A stretch of DNA of 57,155 bases from Alphaproteobacteria bacterium (GCA_024227565.1 JAAEUE010000198.1:1-57155); one strand, 5' to 3'. Shown: positions 26,664 to 36,245, counted from the first letter of the stretch. The notes: generated by a model from the sequence alone, not told the origin. Made by a program: numbers and translations.

Positions 26664-26705
26664 CTTGAACCGATTGGTGCAAGTATGTTGAACCGATCAG
26701 TTCAA
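26664..26705. promoter_or_regulatory. two TetR-type operators between tetR and the GST genes
   Basis: Operator 1 (26664-26683) is CTTGaACCgattGGTgCAAG, an interrupted palindrome. Operator 2 (26688-26705) is TTGAACcGATCaGTTCAA, a near-perfect 18-base palindrome. Both contain TTGAACCGAT, so they are two versions of one site, 23 bases apart by centre. They are the natural target of the adjacent TetR protein. No protein binding is shown here. Confidence 0.6.
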
Positions 26706-26735
26706 TAACACAATCCCCACAGGCAAGAGGCCCAA

Positions 26736-27413
26736 ATGATCAAATTCTATTTCCACCACACGCCGAACCCCATGAAGGTTGCACTCTATCTGGAGGAAAC
26801 CGGCCTGCCCTATGAATTGGTGCCGGTCGACACCTATCGCGGCGAGCAGCATGAGCCCGCGTTTCGCAAACTCAATCCGAACGGCAAGACACCGGCGATT
26901 GAGCATGATGGCCAACGCGTGTTCGATTCCAACGCGATCCTGCTCTACCTCTCTGAAAAGACCGGGAAGTTGGCCGGCAAGGTCGAAGATCGCGCTGAGC
27001 TTCTGTCGTGGATCATGTTCATTGCAACAGGCATCGGCCCCTACTCCGGCCAGGCTGTGCATTTCAAGCATGTGGCGCCGGAAAAGCCAGACTATGCGGT
27101 GAACCGCTATCAACGCGAAGCTGAACGCCACTATGAGGTTTTGGATCAGCACCTGGCTGGCCGCGATTTCATTGTTGGCGATGAGCTGACTATTGCCGAT
27201 GTTTCAGCCTGGGGCTGGATTGACCGGGCCCCCCTTGTGATCGGCGAAAATGCTCTGGACCGCTACCCCAACCTGAAGCGCTGGTTTGCCGCCATCGACG
27301 CTCGCCCGGCAGTGACCCGTGCCCGCAACGTTGGCAAGGACGTCGACTTTAAGAAAGAGCGCGACGACGCAGCAATGCGCGCCCTGTTCCCCCAGAACTA
27401 TGCAGCTGCCTAA
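26736..27413 (+). CDS. glutathione S-transferase-like protein
   Basis: A 225-residue protein with an N-terminal thioredoxin-like fold (FHHTPNPMKVALYLEETGLP, later VFDSNAILLYLSEKTG as the glutathione-binding motif) and a C-terminal all-helical domain (DELTIADVSAWGWIDRAPL, then DRYPNLKRWF). It would conjugate or reduce electrophiles in the cytoplasm. It lies first in a two-gene unit under the divergent TetR. The motif order is that of the beta or related classes; the exact class is not certain. Confidence 0.88.
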   Translation: MIKFYFHHTPNPMKVALYLEETGLPYELVPVDTYRGEQHEPAFRKLNPNGKTPAIEHDGQRVFDSNAILLYLSEKTGKLAGKVEDRAELLSWIMFIATGIGPYSGQAVHFKHVAPEKPDYAVNRYQREAERHYEVLDQHLAGRDFIVGDELTIADVSAWGWIDRAPLVIGENALDRYPNLKRWFAAIDARPAVTRARNVGKDVDFKKERDDAAMRALFPQNYAAA

Positions 27414-27434
27414 CCCCACGAAGGACAGACCCAA

Positions 27435-28142
27435 ATGATAGACCTCTATTACTGGCCGACCCCCAATGGGCACAAGATCACGATCTTCCTGGAAGAGCTC
27501 GGCATCGACTACAAGATCTTCCCGGTCGACATCAGCGCAGGCGATCAGTTCAAGCCCGAGTTTCTCGCCTTCTCACCGAACAACCGCATGCCGGCCATCA
27601 TCGACCATGCCCCTACTGACGGCGGCGAGCCCATCACGGTTTTTGAATCCGGAGCCATCCTGCTTTATCTCGCTGAAAAGTACGGCCAGTTCCTGCCCAA
27701 CGACGTGCGCGGGCGCAAAACCGTTACAGAGTGGCTGATGTGGCAAATGGGTGGACTTGGGCCCATGGCCGGCCAGAACCATCACTTCACGCAATACGCA
27801 CCGGAAAAACTGCCCTATGCCATGGACCGGTATGTGAACGAGACCAACCGGCTCTATGGGGTGCTCAACACACGCCTTGAGGGCCGCGATTTTGTTGCCG
27901 GCGACTATTCCATCGCCGACATGGCCATCTATCCCTGGATTGTGCCCTATGAGCGCCAGCAGCAGGACTTGAACACGTTCCCCAACCTGAAGCGTTGGTT
28001 TGAGACCATGGAGGCCCGGCCCGCCGTGGTGGACGCTTACGCCAAGGGCGACCCCTGGCGCAGCCAGCCTGCGGTGACTGAGGAAGGCAAGAAGTTGCTG
28101 TTCGGGCAAACTGCCCAGTCTCACACCCAGGCCGCTGAATAG
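27435..28142 (+). CDS. Nu-class glutathione transferase/disulfide oxidoreductase (YfcG/YghU-like)
   Basis: A 235-residue protein with the thioredoxin-like fold and the family segments TPNGHKITIFLEELGIDYK, FSPNNRMPAI and FESGAILLYLAEKYG. The helical C-terminal half has MWQMGGLGPMAGQ and DYSIADMAIYPW. This sequence pattern fits the Nu-class YfcG/YghU proteins, which act more as glutathione-dependent disulfide reductases than as transferases. It is 21 bases from the first GST and only about 33% alike by eye, so the pair is not a recent duplication. Confidence 0.87.
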   Translation: MIDLYYWPTPNGHKITIFLEELGIDYKIFPVDISAGDQFKPEFLAFSPNNRMPAIIDHAPTDGGEPITVFESGAILLYLAEKYGQFLPNDVRGRKTVTEWLMWQMGGLGPMAGQNHHFTQYAPEKLPYAMDRYVNETNRLYGVLNTRLEGRDFVAGDYSIADMAIYPWIVPYERQQQDLNTFPNLKRWFETMEARPAVVDAYAKGDPWRSQPAVTEEGKKLLFGQTAQSHTQAAE

Positions 28143-28152
28143 AAAACAAACG

Positions 28153-28181
28153 GCCAGCGCGGGGCCCTTCCCTGCGCTGGC
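28153..28181. terminator. hairpin between convergent GST and RND genes
   Basis: Perfect 8-base arms (gccagcgc and gcgctggc) enclose a 13-base loop that can extend the stem further, followed by TTATTCTG on the plus side. It lies exactly between the two stops and should end both transcripts. Confidence 0.6.
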
Positions 28182-31100
28182 TTATTCTGCCGCCTGCATG
28201 AAGAGCGGCGCGCCTTGCGCATTTTCCGTGCTCAGTTCCAACACCTCAGCCTTCACCTCATCCTTAGCCTTGGGACGGTTGAGCAGTGCAAAGGCGGGGG
28301 GCACGAAGTAGAACGAGACCACCGTCGACAACAGCACACCGCCGGCAATCGCCATGGCGAACGGCGGCCAAAATCCCCCACCGGCCAGGATCAGCGGAAG
28401 GAAACCGCCGAAGGTGGTGATGGTGGTGGAGACAATGTGCCGGCTTTGGGCTGCAACCGTATCGACGATCGCTGCACGGCTGCCTGCAGCGGCGGCGGCA
28501 TTCTTCTGCAAGGCGGTGAGAATGATAATTGCCGCGTTGATGGACACCCCTATGGAGCCGATCACACCGATGATCGCCATCACGCCCAGGGGATACTTGA
28601 ACACCGCCAGCACCAGCAAGCTCAGGCCCATGGCCAGAACGGAAACCGCGGCGGTCACCAGAGACAGGCGGAACGAATTGAAGGTGAGCACGATGGTGGC
28701 AATGGTGAGCGCGATCACGATACCGGCGACGGCGAGCAAATCTCGCAGCACGTCGTTGCGGGCATCTGAATCGCCCCCAACTTCAAAGCGGTAACCGGCC
28801 GGCAGGCTCAAGCCCGCCTTGGCGACCGCAGCTTGCACCTTTTTCAGCGCCTCTTCCGGCAGCACCGTGCGGTGGGTGTAGCCCTGCACAGTGTTGATGC
28901 GCTCGCCGTCGCGTCGGAAGATCGGGCTTTCAGACGGCACGAGGCGAATGCTGCCAAGTGCGCTGAGCGGCACGCCGGGATAGATCCCTGCGGCCATCAG
29001 GCTGGCTGCATCATTGCGCACAACGTCCATGCCGCGCAGAACATCGATGCTGCTTCGGCCCGCAGTTCCCACACGAAGGCGCACGGGTAACTCCTCGCTG
29101 GCTTCGACCAGGGAGCCACCCACGGCGCCTTCCAATCCGGATTCCAACTGCCGGGCAATGGCGCTCAGGTTCAAACCGGCGAGCCGGGCTTTTTCTTCAT
29201 CGATGTCGAGCGAGATCTTCGGCGCGCCGCCGGTGAGCTGTGTTTTGGCCTGGATCACATCGGGGACTGAGACCATCGCCGTGCGCAACTGGTCGCCGAG
29301 CTGGCGCAGCACTTCGATGTCTGGCCCCACAACCCGGATTTCCACCGGAGCAGCCACTGGCGGCCCCTGCACCAAGCCGCGCGCAGTGACGCGCGCTTCG
29401 GGCATCTGGGCGTCAAACTCGCGTTGCAACGTGGGCAAAATGTGTTCCGTGGCGGCGGGCGATGCAGTGGTGATCAGGGCTTCGGCAAAGCTTGCCTCGC
29501 CATCCTGATTGGCTTGCATGTTGTAGTAGAAAGCAGGCGCGCTTTCGCCGACCACCCAATGCACATGGCGAACATCTTCATGCTTGCGGATCAGTTTTTC
29601 AGCCTTCGTGACACTTTGCCGGGTGCGACCAATGGCGGTGCCGCCGGGCAGCTTGACCTGTACATAAAACTGGTCGCGGTCAACGCCGGGGAAGAACTGC
29701 GCCTTCAGCGTGGGCATGGCGGCAAAACCGATGAGCGGCAGAACGAGGGCGCCGAGGATGGCGAGCTTTGGAAAATTCACAGCCAACTTCAAGGACCCGG
29801 CAAACCAGCGGCCCAAGCGCTCAGAGCGCATGCCGGTGCTGAGCACCCCTGCCCTGCCGTTGCCGGCGCCCGCTGACAGGAACCAGCCGCTCAAAGCAGG
29901 TGTGATCGTCAACGCCAGGACCAAAGAAGAGATCAGCATGATGATCACCGACACGGCGATAGCGCCGATGAAGTCGCCAGGCGGACCAGGCAATATGGCC
30001 ATGGGCACGAACGCAAGAGCCGTGGTGACGGTGGACGCCAGCAGCGGCACAGCCAGGCGTTTGACCGCATCGCGCACCGCTTGTTGGCGGTCGGCATTCT
30101 GCTCGAGCTTCTTTCTAATCTCGTCGGTCATGACGATGCCCGCATCCACCAGCAAGCCCAGCGCCACAATCAACCCGGTGATCGACATCTGGTGAATGGG
30201 AATGCCCACCAGCTGCAAACCGGCCAGCGACATGAAACTTGCCAACGGCAGGATCGCCGCAACAATCAGCGCCGCGCGCCAACCCAGCGTGATGAACAGC
30301 ACGGCAACCACAAGGCTGATGCCGATCATCAGGTTTTTCAAAACCCCTTGCAGCCGGTCGGCCGTGTAGAGGCTTTGGTCGAACACCATCTTGTGGACCA
30401 ACCCGCCGGGCAGCTCGGCTGCGAACTTCGCCTGGATGGCCTTGACCTGCTGCATCCACAGATCAACCCGGATGTTGTTCTCGATCTTGGCGGCGACCAG
30501 GATGGCCGGTGTACCATCGGTATAGGCCAGACTGGTGGCCGGCTCGCGCACGCTGCGTGTCACAATGGCCACGTCTGAGACGCGCACGATCGCACTTGCG
30601 TTGCCGCCGTTGATGGGAATGTTGCGAATGCGCTCAAGGCTCTTGATCTCGCCTTTTGTCTCAATCAAAAGGTTCTGGCCTTGGCCTCTGATCTGCCCGG
30701 AGCGGATCTTTGTATCAGCACCTGCAATCGCCGCAGAAACTTGCGCTGGGGTCAGACCCATGGAGGTGAGCTTGCGGGGATTGATATCCACCAGGATTTC
30801 TTCATTGCGCGCGCCGTAGGTCTCAACGATCTGGGTGCCGGAAAGTTCGCGCAAGCGGTCCTGCAGGAGTTCAGCATAGCGCTTGAGCACCGCCGGGCTG
30901 ACCTCAACACCCGGCCGGGCGTGCACAGCGCTAATTGCAGAGAATGCGCCGATCCGGTCATCATCGAAGCTGGGTTCGGCGACCCCTTGTGGGAAGTTGC
31001 GGGCTGCATCGGACAGGGCATCACGGACCTCAGACCAGGTCTGCTCGATCTCCGCCTTGCCAAGCTTCCAACCCAGCTCCACCTGAACCACTGAGATGCC

Positions 31101-31352
31101 GGTGCGGGAAGTGGACTCGATCTTCTTGATCTGGGGGATCTGCTTTAGTTCCTCCTCGACCTTTTCGGTCACCAGAGCTTCCACACGGGCCGGGTCCGCG
31201 CCGGGATAGGCGGTCAGCACGGTTGCAAAGATTTTTGAGATGCCCGGATCTTCCTGACGCCCTACCGTAGAGAGCGCCGAAAGACCGGCCGCCAAAATCA
31301 TGAAGATCGCCAGCGCAACAATGCGTTTGTTGCGGAAGAACAGAGTTTCCAT
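28182..31352 (-). CDS. RND efflux pump permease (HAE1 family)
   Basis: At 1056 residues it has the full RND architecture: a short cytoplasmic start, helix 1 (KRIVALAIFMILAAGL), a large periplasmic loop, helices 2-6, a second large loop and helices 7-12. In helix 4 the usual Asp pair reads LLVDAGIVMTDE, so one of the two proton-relay aspartates is replaced by Ala. It would pump toxic compounds from the periplasm or membrane together with the adaptor encoded just upstream (6 bases) and a TolC channel encoded elsewhere. Expression is under the operator cluster at 32545-32609. Confidence 0.93.
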   Translation of the reverse strand: METLFFRNKRIVALAIFMILAAGLSALSTVGRQEDPGISKIFATVLTAYPGADPARVEALVTEKVEEELKQIPQIKKIESTSRTGISVVQVELGWKLGKAEIEQTWSEVRDALSDAARNFPQGVAEPSFDDDRIGAFSAISAVHARPGVEVSPAVLKRYAELLQDRLRELSGTQIVETYGARNEEILVDINPRKLTSMGLTPAQVSAAIAGADTKIRSGQIRGQGQNLLIETKGEIKSLERIRNIPINGGNASAIVRVSDVAIVTRSVREPATSLAYTDGTPAILVAAKIENNIRVDLWMQQVKAIQAKFAAELPGGLVHKMVFDQSLYTADRLQGVLKNLMIGISLVVAVLFITLGWRAALIVAAILPLASFMSLAGLQLVGIPIHQMSITGLIVALGLLVDAGIVMTDEIRKKLEQNADRQQAVRDAVKRLAVPLLASTVTTALAFVPMAILPGPPGDFIGAIAVSVIIMLISSLVLALTITPALSGWFLSAGAGNGRAGVLSTGMRSERLGRWFAGSLKLAVNFPKLAILGALVLPLIGFAAMPTLKAQFFPGVDRDQFYVQVKLPGGTAIGRTRQSVTKAEKLIRKHEDVRHVHWVVGESAPAFYYNMQANQDGEASFAEALITTASPAATEHILPTLQREFDAQMPEARVTARGLVQGPPVAAPVEIRVVGPDIEVLRQLGDQLRTAMVSVPDVIQAKTQLTGGAPKISLDIDEEKARLAGLNLSAIARQLESGLEGAVGGSLVEASEELPVRLRVGTAGRSSIDVLRGMDVVRNDAASLMAAGIYPGVPLSALGSIRLVPSESPIFRRDGERINTVQGYTHRTVLPEEALKKVQAAVAKAGLSLPAGYRFEVGGDSDARNDVLRDLLAVAGIVIALTIATIVLTFNSFRLSLVTAAVSVLAMGLSLLVLAVFKYPLGVMAIIGVIGSIGVSINAAIIILTALQKNAAAAAGSRAAIVDTVAAQSRHIVSTTITTFGGFLPLILAGGGFWPPFAMAIAGGVLLSTVVSFYFVPPAFALLNRPKAKDEVKAEVLELSTENAQGAPLFMQAAE

Positions 31353-31357
31353 CGGAT

Positions 31358-32512
31358 TTAGCCTTGCTGCGCCAAGGCAACCTGCTGCCCGGGCGTGACG
31401 CGGTTGGTGCCATCCAGCAGCAGGCGCGTACCGTCCGTAAACGTACCCCGAACGTAGACGCGGTCTCCGTCAATGTGAAGGATCTCGGCTGCCTCGCGTT
31501 CCACAACCGGGGCACCGTCGCGCTGGGTGACTGTGAGCACTGACCACAGGCCTTTGCGCCCCTCCGTCAGGGCGCTCAGAGGCAACCAAGTCCCCGGCGC
31601 CGAGACACTGCGGGGCAAGACAAGTTCCACAATCTCGCCAAAGGGCAATGGTTGCTGAGAGGCCAGAGAGAACAAGACCGAGACAGTGCGCGTGCGTGGA
31701 TCCAGATCCGGGCGCTTGGCGATGATGGTTCCAGCCACCATTTGGCCAGCCGCGCTGAACTGATGAGTTTCGCCGGCCTTCAGAGTGGCTGCCGCATCCG
31801 CAGACACACCGATCCGCACATGGCGTTCGGCCGTCTCCAAAAGTTCAACAATGTTGCTGCCCGCTGCAACAACCGCCCCTTCATCCATGGTGCGGCTGGC
31901 GATGGTTCCTGCGAATGGCGCCCGCAAGACGGATTTATTGATGTCCACATCCAGAGAGGCAATGCTGGCATCAATCCGGCGCATCGAGGCGTCGATTTCC
32001 TGCAGGCTGAAGCGAGCTTCATCGTAGTTCTGAGCAGAGCGCCAGCCCTTCTTGTTAAGGTCTTCCTGGCGTTTCAACGTGGCTGCCGCGAGGTCTCTGC
32101 GCGCCTGAAGTTCGGCGCCCTGGGCTTTCAGCGTTTGGCGTTCAGCCTCCAGCTTGGCCGTATCAAGCTTGGCAACTATGGCGCCTTTGGTGATCTTATC
32201 ACCCTCCTCAACCATCACCTGGCGGACCAGGCCGGCGCGCTCGAACGAGAGCTGGGTTTGCCGCGCCGGTTCAAGCCGACCGGCGAAACGTTCGGTGATC
32301 TGGTAGCTGTCAGCCAATTTCAAAGCTTGGGTGTGAACGCTTACAGGAGGATTGGCCGCCGGCGGCACCTCAGCGTTTGCGCGCATATGAAGCGCGGCCG
32401 TGCCGGCCACCATCAAACCGACGAAGGTCAAGCCTGTGGCGCCCATCAAAGCCCAGCGAAGGGCCCTGCCAGGTTTTTTCGGAGCGCTGTCGATCTGCTC
32501 GGTCTTGGCCAT
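31358..32512 (-). CDS. RND periplasmic adaptor (membrane fusion protein)
   Basis: An N-terminal anchor (about 19-46) is followed by an adaptor with half-lipoyl, coiled-coil hairpin (KLEAERQTLKAQGAELQARR onward) and beta-barrel parts. The lipoyl half-motifs are FAGRLEPARQTQLSFERAG and SVLRAPFAGTIASR. Length 384. It bridges the RND permease and the outer-membrane channel. The start is the ATG at 32512, with GAGG 8 bases upstream; the frame to 32581 passes through the operators and is not coding. It is the first gene of the pump operon. Confidence 0.93.
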   Translation of the reverse strand: MAKTEQIDSAPKKPGRALRWALMGATGLTFVGLMVAGTAALHMRANAEVPPAANPPVSVHTQALKLADSYQITERFAGRLEPARQTQLSFERAGLVRQVMVEEGDKITKGAIVAKLDTAKLEAERQTLKAQGAELQARRDLAAATLKRQEDLNKKGWRSAQNYDEARFSLQEIDASMRRIDASIASLDVDINKSVLRAPFAGTIASRTMDEGAVVAAGSNIVELLETAERHVRIGVSADAAATLKAGETHQFSAAGQMVAGTIIAKRPDLDPRTRTVSVLFSLASQQPLPFGEIVELVLPRSVSAPGTWLPLSALTEGRKGLWSVLTVTQRDGAPVVEREAAEILHIDGDRVYVRGTFTDGTRLLLDGTNRVTPGQQVALAQQG

Positions 32513-32544
32513 TTCCGGATCCTCATTGCGGGAAGTGTCTTGTA

Positions 32545-32609
32545 TGTTAGCTGCGTTAACATATGTTAGGGGCATTAACATTGCAAGGGAAAGTTAACTG
32601 CGCTAACAT
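32545..32609. promoter_or_regulatory. three TetR-type operators and two overlapping divergent promoters
   Basis: Each box is TGTTA-7 bases-TAACA (box 1 32545-32561; box 2 32564-32580) or AGTTA-7-TAACA (box 3 32592-32608). TTGCAA at 32581-32586 is its own reverse complement and can serve as -35 on both strands. To the left, 17 bases away, is TATGTT (read on the minus strand, 32563-32558); to the right, 17 bases away, is TAACAT (32604-32609). Box 2 exactly fills the 17-base spacer of the pump promoter. This layout predicts tight repression by the adjacent TetR of both its own gene and the pump. Confidence 0.75.
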
Positions 32610-32637
32610 TATTGTTACGGGTGCTTTGTAGAATCAG

Positions 32638-33270
32638 ATGGCCATGACCACCGAAGAGCTTCAGGAAACGGCGGCCCCCAAGGGCAAGTATCATCATGGC
32701 GATTTGCGCCAAACGTTGATTGCCGCCTGCTATGACATCATCAATGAACGCGGCGCAGATGCCTTCTCGCTGGCAGATGCTTGCAGGCTCGCCAACGTAT
32801 CGACCGCTGCACCCTATCGTCACTTCAAAGACCGCGACGAGATTCTGGCTGAAGTGACCGCGCGCGGCTTTGAGGCCATGACCGCACGCGCCGTTGAAGC
32901 CGTTGAAGCGCAAGGCGAAGGCACTCTTGAAGGCATCGTCGCCATGGGCCAGGCCTATGTTGATTTTGCACTTTCTGAGGGCGGTGTGTTTCGCCTGATG
33001 TTCGGCGGCGCCCCGGCGCTTCAGGATTCAGAGCCGGTGATTGAGCTGGGCAACAACTGCTTTGGCTATCTCATCCAACAGATCACGATCTATTGCATGG
33101 CGCACGGCATGGAGCAGGATGCCGGCGCGGTTGCTGTGAAGATGTGGACGTTCGTGCACGGCGCATCTGCGCTGTTGATGGACGACAAGTATGAAAAGGT
33201 TACGCCCGACCTGGATGTGAAGGCCATGATCGCCGACGCTATCCCCATGCTGTTGGGCAAACCTGGTTAG
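32638..33270 (+). CDS. TetR-family repressor with WHG-type ligand domain
   Basis: A helix-turn-helix at 18-60 (HGDLRQTLIAACYDIINERG and FSLADACRLANVSTAAPYRH) is followed by a ligand-binding domain of the TetR_C_33/WHG type (MWTFVHGASALLMDD). Length 210, or 208 if the ATG at 32644 is used. It is divergent from the RND operon, with three operator boxes between, so it is the likely pump repressor. Its last four bases overlap the glycosyltransferase gene. Confidence 0.92.
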   Translation: MAMTTEELQETAAPKGKYHHGDLRQTLIAACYDIINERGADAFSLADACRLANVSTAAPYRHFKDRDEILAEVTARGFEAMTARAVEAVEAQGEGTLEGIVAMGQAYVDFALSEGGVFRLMFGGAPALQDSEPVIELGNNCFGYLIQQITIYCMAHGMEQDAGAVAVKMWTFVHGASALLMDDKYEKVTPDLDVKAMIADAIPMLLGKPG

Positions 33271-35471
33271 CGATAAGAATAGTCTTCCTTTTGCAAGGTT
33301 AGGTTTGGCGAATAATACGGGTCGCTGAGAAGTTTCTCTCCCCATTTGGCTTTCATGTGAGCCCGCTCCTTGCGGTATCGCTCCTGTTTCTCCGGCGTGT
33401 CTTCAAGTCCTCTGGAATGGCTTTCCTTGTGATAGAGCTCCGCATAGGGCGTCCACACATTGCGGTAACCCAGCTTGCGGACGGTGAGGCAAAAATCCAC
33501 GTCGTTGAAGGCAACGCCCAGGTTTTCCTCATCGAGCCCGCCGGCCTCCTCATAAACAGACTTGCGCACCACAAGGCAGGCCGCCGTGACGGCCGACACG
33601 TTGCGCACCACCTGGAGATGACCAAAATAGCCTGACGCTGCGCGGGAGGCCCGCTTGTGCCCATGACCAGCCACGCCGCCAATGCCCAACACCACGCCGG
33701 CATGCTGAACCGTGTCGTCTGGATAATAGAGCTTGGCGCCCACACAGCCGATATCCGGCTGATCTGCCCATGACACCATATGGGTGAGCCAATCGGGCGA
33801 AATGACCTCAAGATCGTTGTTCAGCAATGCCACATGGCTCCCCCGCGCCTGGTGCAGTGCGAAATTGTTTAGAGCGGAGAAATTGAACGGTTCGCGATAG
33901 CCAACCACGGAAACATTCTGGCGCTCGGAGATTTCGCTGAAGAAGGCATGCGATTTTGAGTCGGCCGAATTGTTGTCGATGACAACAATCTCAAAGTTGG
34001 CGTATGTGGTCTTTTGCAAAATAGATTGAATGCACGGACGCAACACGTCCAAACCGTCCTTTGTGGGGATGAGGATGGAGACCAAGGGCTCAGGTTCTGG
34101 CACCTTGGGGTGCGTGTGGTAAAACACCGATCCTGCAGACCGGGACACCTCGTAGGGTAAATCGCAGCGTGCAACATGTTCGTTCAATGCGCGCAGCGCA
34201 GCAGGTGCCGTGTAGTCCTTTTGTGCAGCGCCCAGGGCGGCCGAACCCTCCACTGCACGCCAGTGATACAAAACCTTCGGGATGTGAACGATGTTTGCCG
34301 GCATGGTCTGCTCAACAACCCGCAAATACAGATCATAGTCCTGGCTGCCCTCAAAGCCTTCCCGCCATCCGCCCACCTGGCGGACCATGCTGGCGCGCAC
34401 GGCTGTGAGATGGTTCAAATAGTTCTGGCAGCGCAGCAGCTCGATGGAGAATTGAGGCTTAAAGCACGGCTCGGACCGGTTGCCGTTCAGATCAATCTTA
34501 TCTTCATCGCTGTAGATGAGCTGCGCGTTGGGCGCCCGCCCAACGGCTAACGCCAGTTCGGCCAGCGCATTCGGGCGCAGCTCGTCGTCGTGGTCCAGCA
34601 TGACCACCCAGGTGCCGGTTGCGAGATCCTGAAAGGCGGTGTTAGTAGCCGCAGAGATGTGGCCGTTCCCTTCACGGAACACGAGCTTTATGCGCCTGTC
34701 GCGTGCACTCCATTTCTCCAGCGTCTGGCGAACGTGCACCGCGCTGGAACAATCATCGGCAATGCAAAGTTCCCAATCTTGGTAGACTTGGTCTGCAACC
34801 GACTGGATTGCTTTTTCCAACACATCCGGCGGCGCGTTGTAGACCGGCATAAGCACGCTGAAGAGAGGCTTGTTTGCCAGTGCGTCCAGCTCGGCGCGCA
34901 AGGCGTCTGCGTGCCGGGTGTGGTCATAATCATGCGCGCTTATCCATCTGGCATAGTCTTCTTCGCGCCGTTTCTTGCTCCCAATGCCCAGGACAGAGGC
35001 CCTGAAGGGATGGATCAGTCTCAGCGCGGTGCCATCTGGCTGCGGGCGCGATATAACGGTGAACAACCAGCGCCCGGGCGGCCACGACAGCACAGTGCGC
35101 GCCGCCAAACTCAAAAGGTGCCTCGCCACGCCAATCTTGCCAAGGGGAGTGTGTGATAATCGCACATACTCAAGGGATTGCTCAGAGCCACCGCCTTTCA
35201 ACTGAACTCCCGTAGCGGTTCGTGCGATGCGCACCAGCACCTCATAGGTTCCCGGCCCGGAAGGCCCCAGTGGGCAAGTGCTGGTCTCTGCGGGACCCTC
35301 ACCCCAGTCAAACAGAATTTTCGGCTTAAGCGTGGCCGTTGAGGTGTCGTTCAACTTGAAAAGGTGCCACCCGGCTTTGACCGGCTGGGGGAAACGATAG
35401 TCGCAAACCCCGACCTCAATCTCACCGGTGGACGGTGATTTGGCGTATGGGCTGAGATCGACGGTCGACAT
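33267..35471 (-). CDS. glycosyltransferase with two GT2 domains
   Basis: A 734-residue protein. After an N-terminal domain of about 180 residues come two GT-A units. The first has FSVLMPVYNAPPDVLEKAIQ and DHDDELRP, with the acidic motif as HDD. The second has VSILIPTKDGLDVL and LNNDLEV, later DVDFCLTVRKLGYRN. This is the RfbF/WcaA-like pattern of large polysaccharide glycosyltransferases that may add two sugars. Start: ATG at 35471 is chosen; a TTG further upstream is possible. It lies alone and 90 bases from the peptidase gene; the flippase unit is 20 kb away. Confidence 0.87.
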   Translation of the reverse strand: MSTVDLSPYAKSPSTGEIEVGVCDYRFPQPVKAGWHLFKLNDTSTATLKPKILFDWGEGPAETSTCPLGPSGPGTYEVLVRIARTATGVQLKGGGSEQSLEYVRLSHTPLGKIGVARHLLSLAARTVLSWPPGRWLFTVISRPQPDGTALRLIHPFRASVLGIGSKKRREEDYARWISAHDYDHTRHADALRAELDALANKPLFSVLMPVYNAPPDVLEKAIQSVADQVYQDWELCIADDCSSAVHVRQTLEKWSARDRRIKLVFREGNGHISAATNTAFQDLATGTWVVMLDHDDELRPNALAELALAVGRAPNAQLIYSDEDKIDLNGNRSEPCFKPQFSIELLRCQNYLNHLTAVRASMVRQVGGWREGFEGSQDYDLYLRVVEQTMPANIVHIPKVLYHWRAVEGSAALGAAQKDYTAPAALRALNEHVARCDLPYEVSRSAGSVFYHTHPKVPEPEPLVSILIPTKDGLDVLRPCIQSILQKTTYANFEIVVIDNNSADSKSHAFFSEISERQNVSVVGYREPFNFSALNNFALHQARGSHVALLNNDLEVISPDWLTHMVSWADQPDIGCVGAKLYYPDDTVQHAGVVLGIGGVAGHGHKRASRAASGYFGHLQVVRNVSAVTAACLVVRKSVYEEAGGLDEENLGVAFNDVDFCLTVRKLGYRNVWTPYAELYHKESHSRGLEDTPEKQERYRKERAHMKAKWGEKLLSDPYYSPNLTLQKEDYSYR

Positions 35472-35561
35472 CAAGCAACCTTGGGTAGTGTGCGCGGCAC
35501 TGGTCTCTCTGATATCGGGCCTGCTGCTTCGGATCAAGAAGCATGCTCTCGCCGAAGCTGA

Positions 35562-36245
35562 TTAGAAGCGCAAAAGGCGCAGCCAGCGGGCAATATCCAG
35601 GAGGCTCATCAGGGCGGCGGCCACATAGGTCAGCGCAGCGGCCTTCAAAATCTTGCGAGCTGCGGGCATATCGTTCTCACCTACGTATTTGCCTCGCTCC
35701 AAAATGGGCAAAGCACGTTTGAAACTGGCATCAAATTCAACCGGCAAAGTCACCGCATGGGCCACCGCGCTCGAGCCAATCAACGCCAGGCCGGCGACCA
35801 CTTCCAGCAGGATTACGGAGGGTGCGCGTGTCAGCACCGCAATCAGCGGCGTGGCCACCAGCAGTCCGCTCCCCACCCGCTGGATCATGTGCACCGCCTT
35901 GGCCATCCGCGTCCGCAGTTTCAGCGGCGCGTAGCCTTGGCTGTCCTGCAGCGCATGCGCCACCTCATGCGTTGCCACGGCCACGGCCGTCAATGAGCGG
36001 CCATCGTGGTTTGCAGGGCTGAGGCGCACTGCCTTGTCCTTGGGATCGTAGTGGTCACCTTCCCGGGCGATTTCAACGGTGACATCCTCAATTCCGGCCT
36101 CGGTCAGCAAGTGCGCCGCCAACTCGCCGCCCGTGCCTGGAAAGTCAGGCCGGTCGTAGTTGTGCTGCTCCATCACGTATTTCACCCACATGCTGGGCAA
36201 AAAAACGATGGCCAGGACGATTATTCCAAGAATCGCATAGATCAT
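35562..36245 (-). CDS. membrane-bound zinc metallopeptidase (YugP/PF04298 type)
   Basis: A 227-residue protein with an N-terminal transmembrane helix (YAILGIIVLAIVFLPSMW) and two or three further hydrophobic helices near the C-terminus. The active site is HEVAH (93-97, zinc-binding), and EFDAS is the conserved downstream segment of the family. This family contains conserved membrane peptidases of unknown substrate. It follows the glycosyltransferase gene's upstream side, 90 bases from its start. Confidence 0.88.
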   Translation of the reverse strand: MIYAILGIIVLAIVFLPSMWVKYVMEQHNYDRPDFPGTGGELAAHLLTEAGIEDVTVEIAREGDHYDPKDKAVRLSPANHDGRSLTAVAVATHEVAHALQDSQGYAPLKLRTRMAKAVHMIQRVGSGLLVATPLIAVLTRAPSVILLEVVAGLALIGSSAVAHAVTLPVEFDASFKRALPILERGKYVGENDMPAARKILKAAALTYVAAALMSLLDIARWLRLLRF

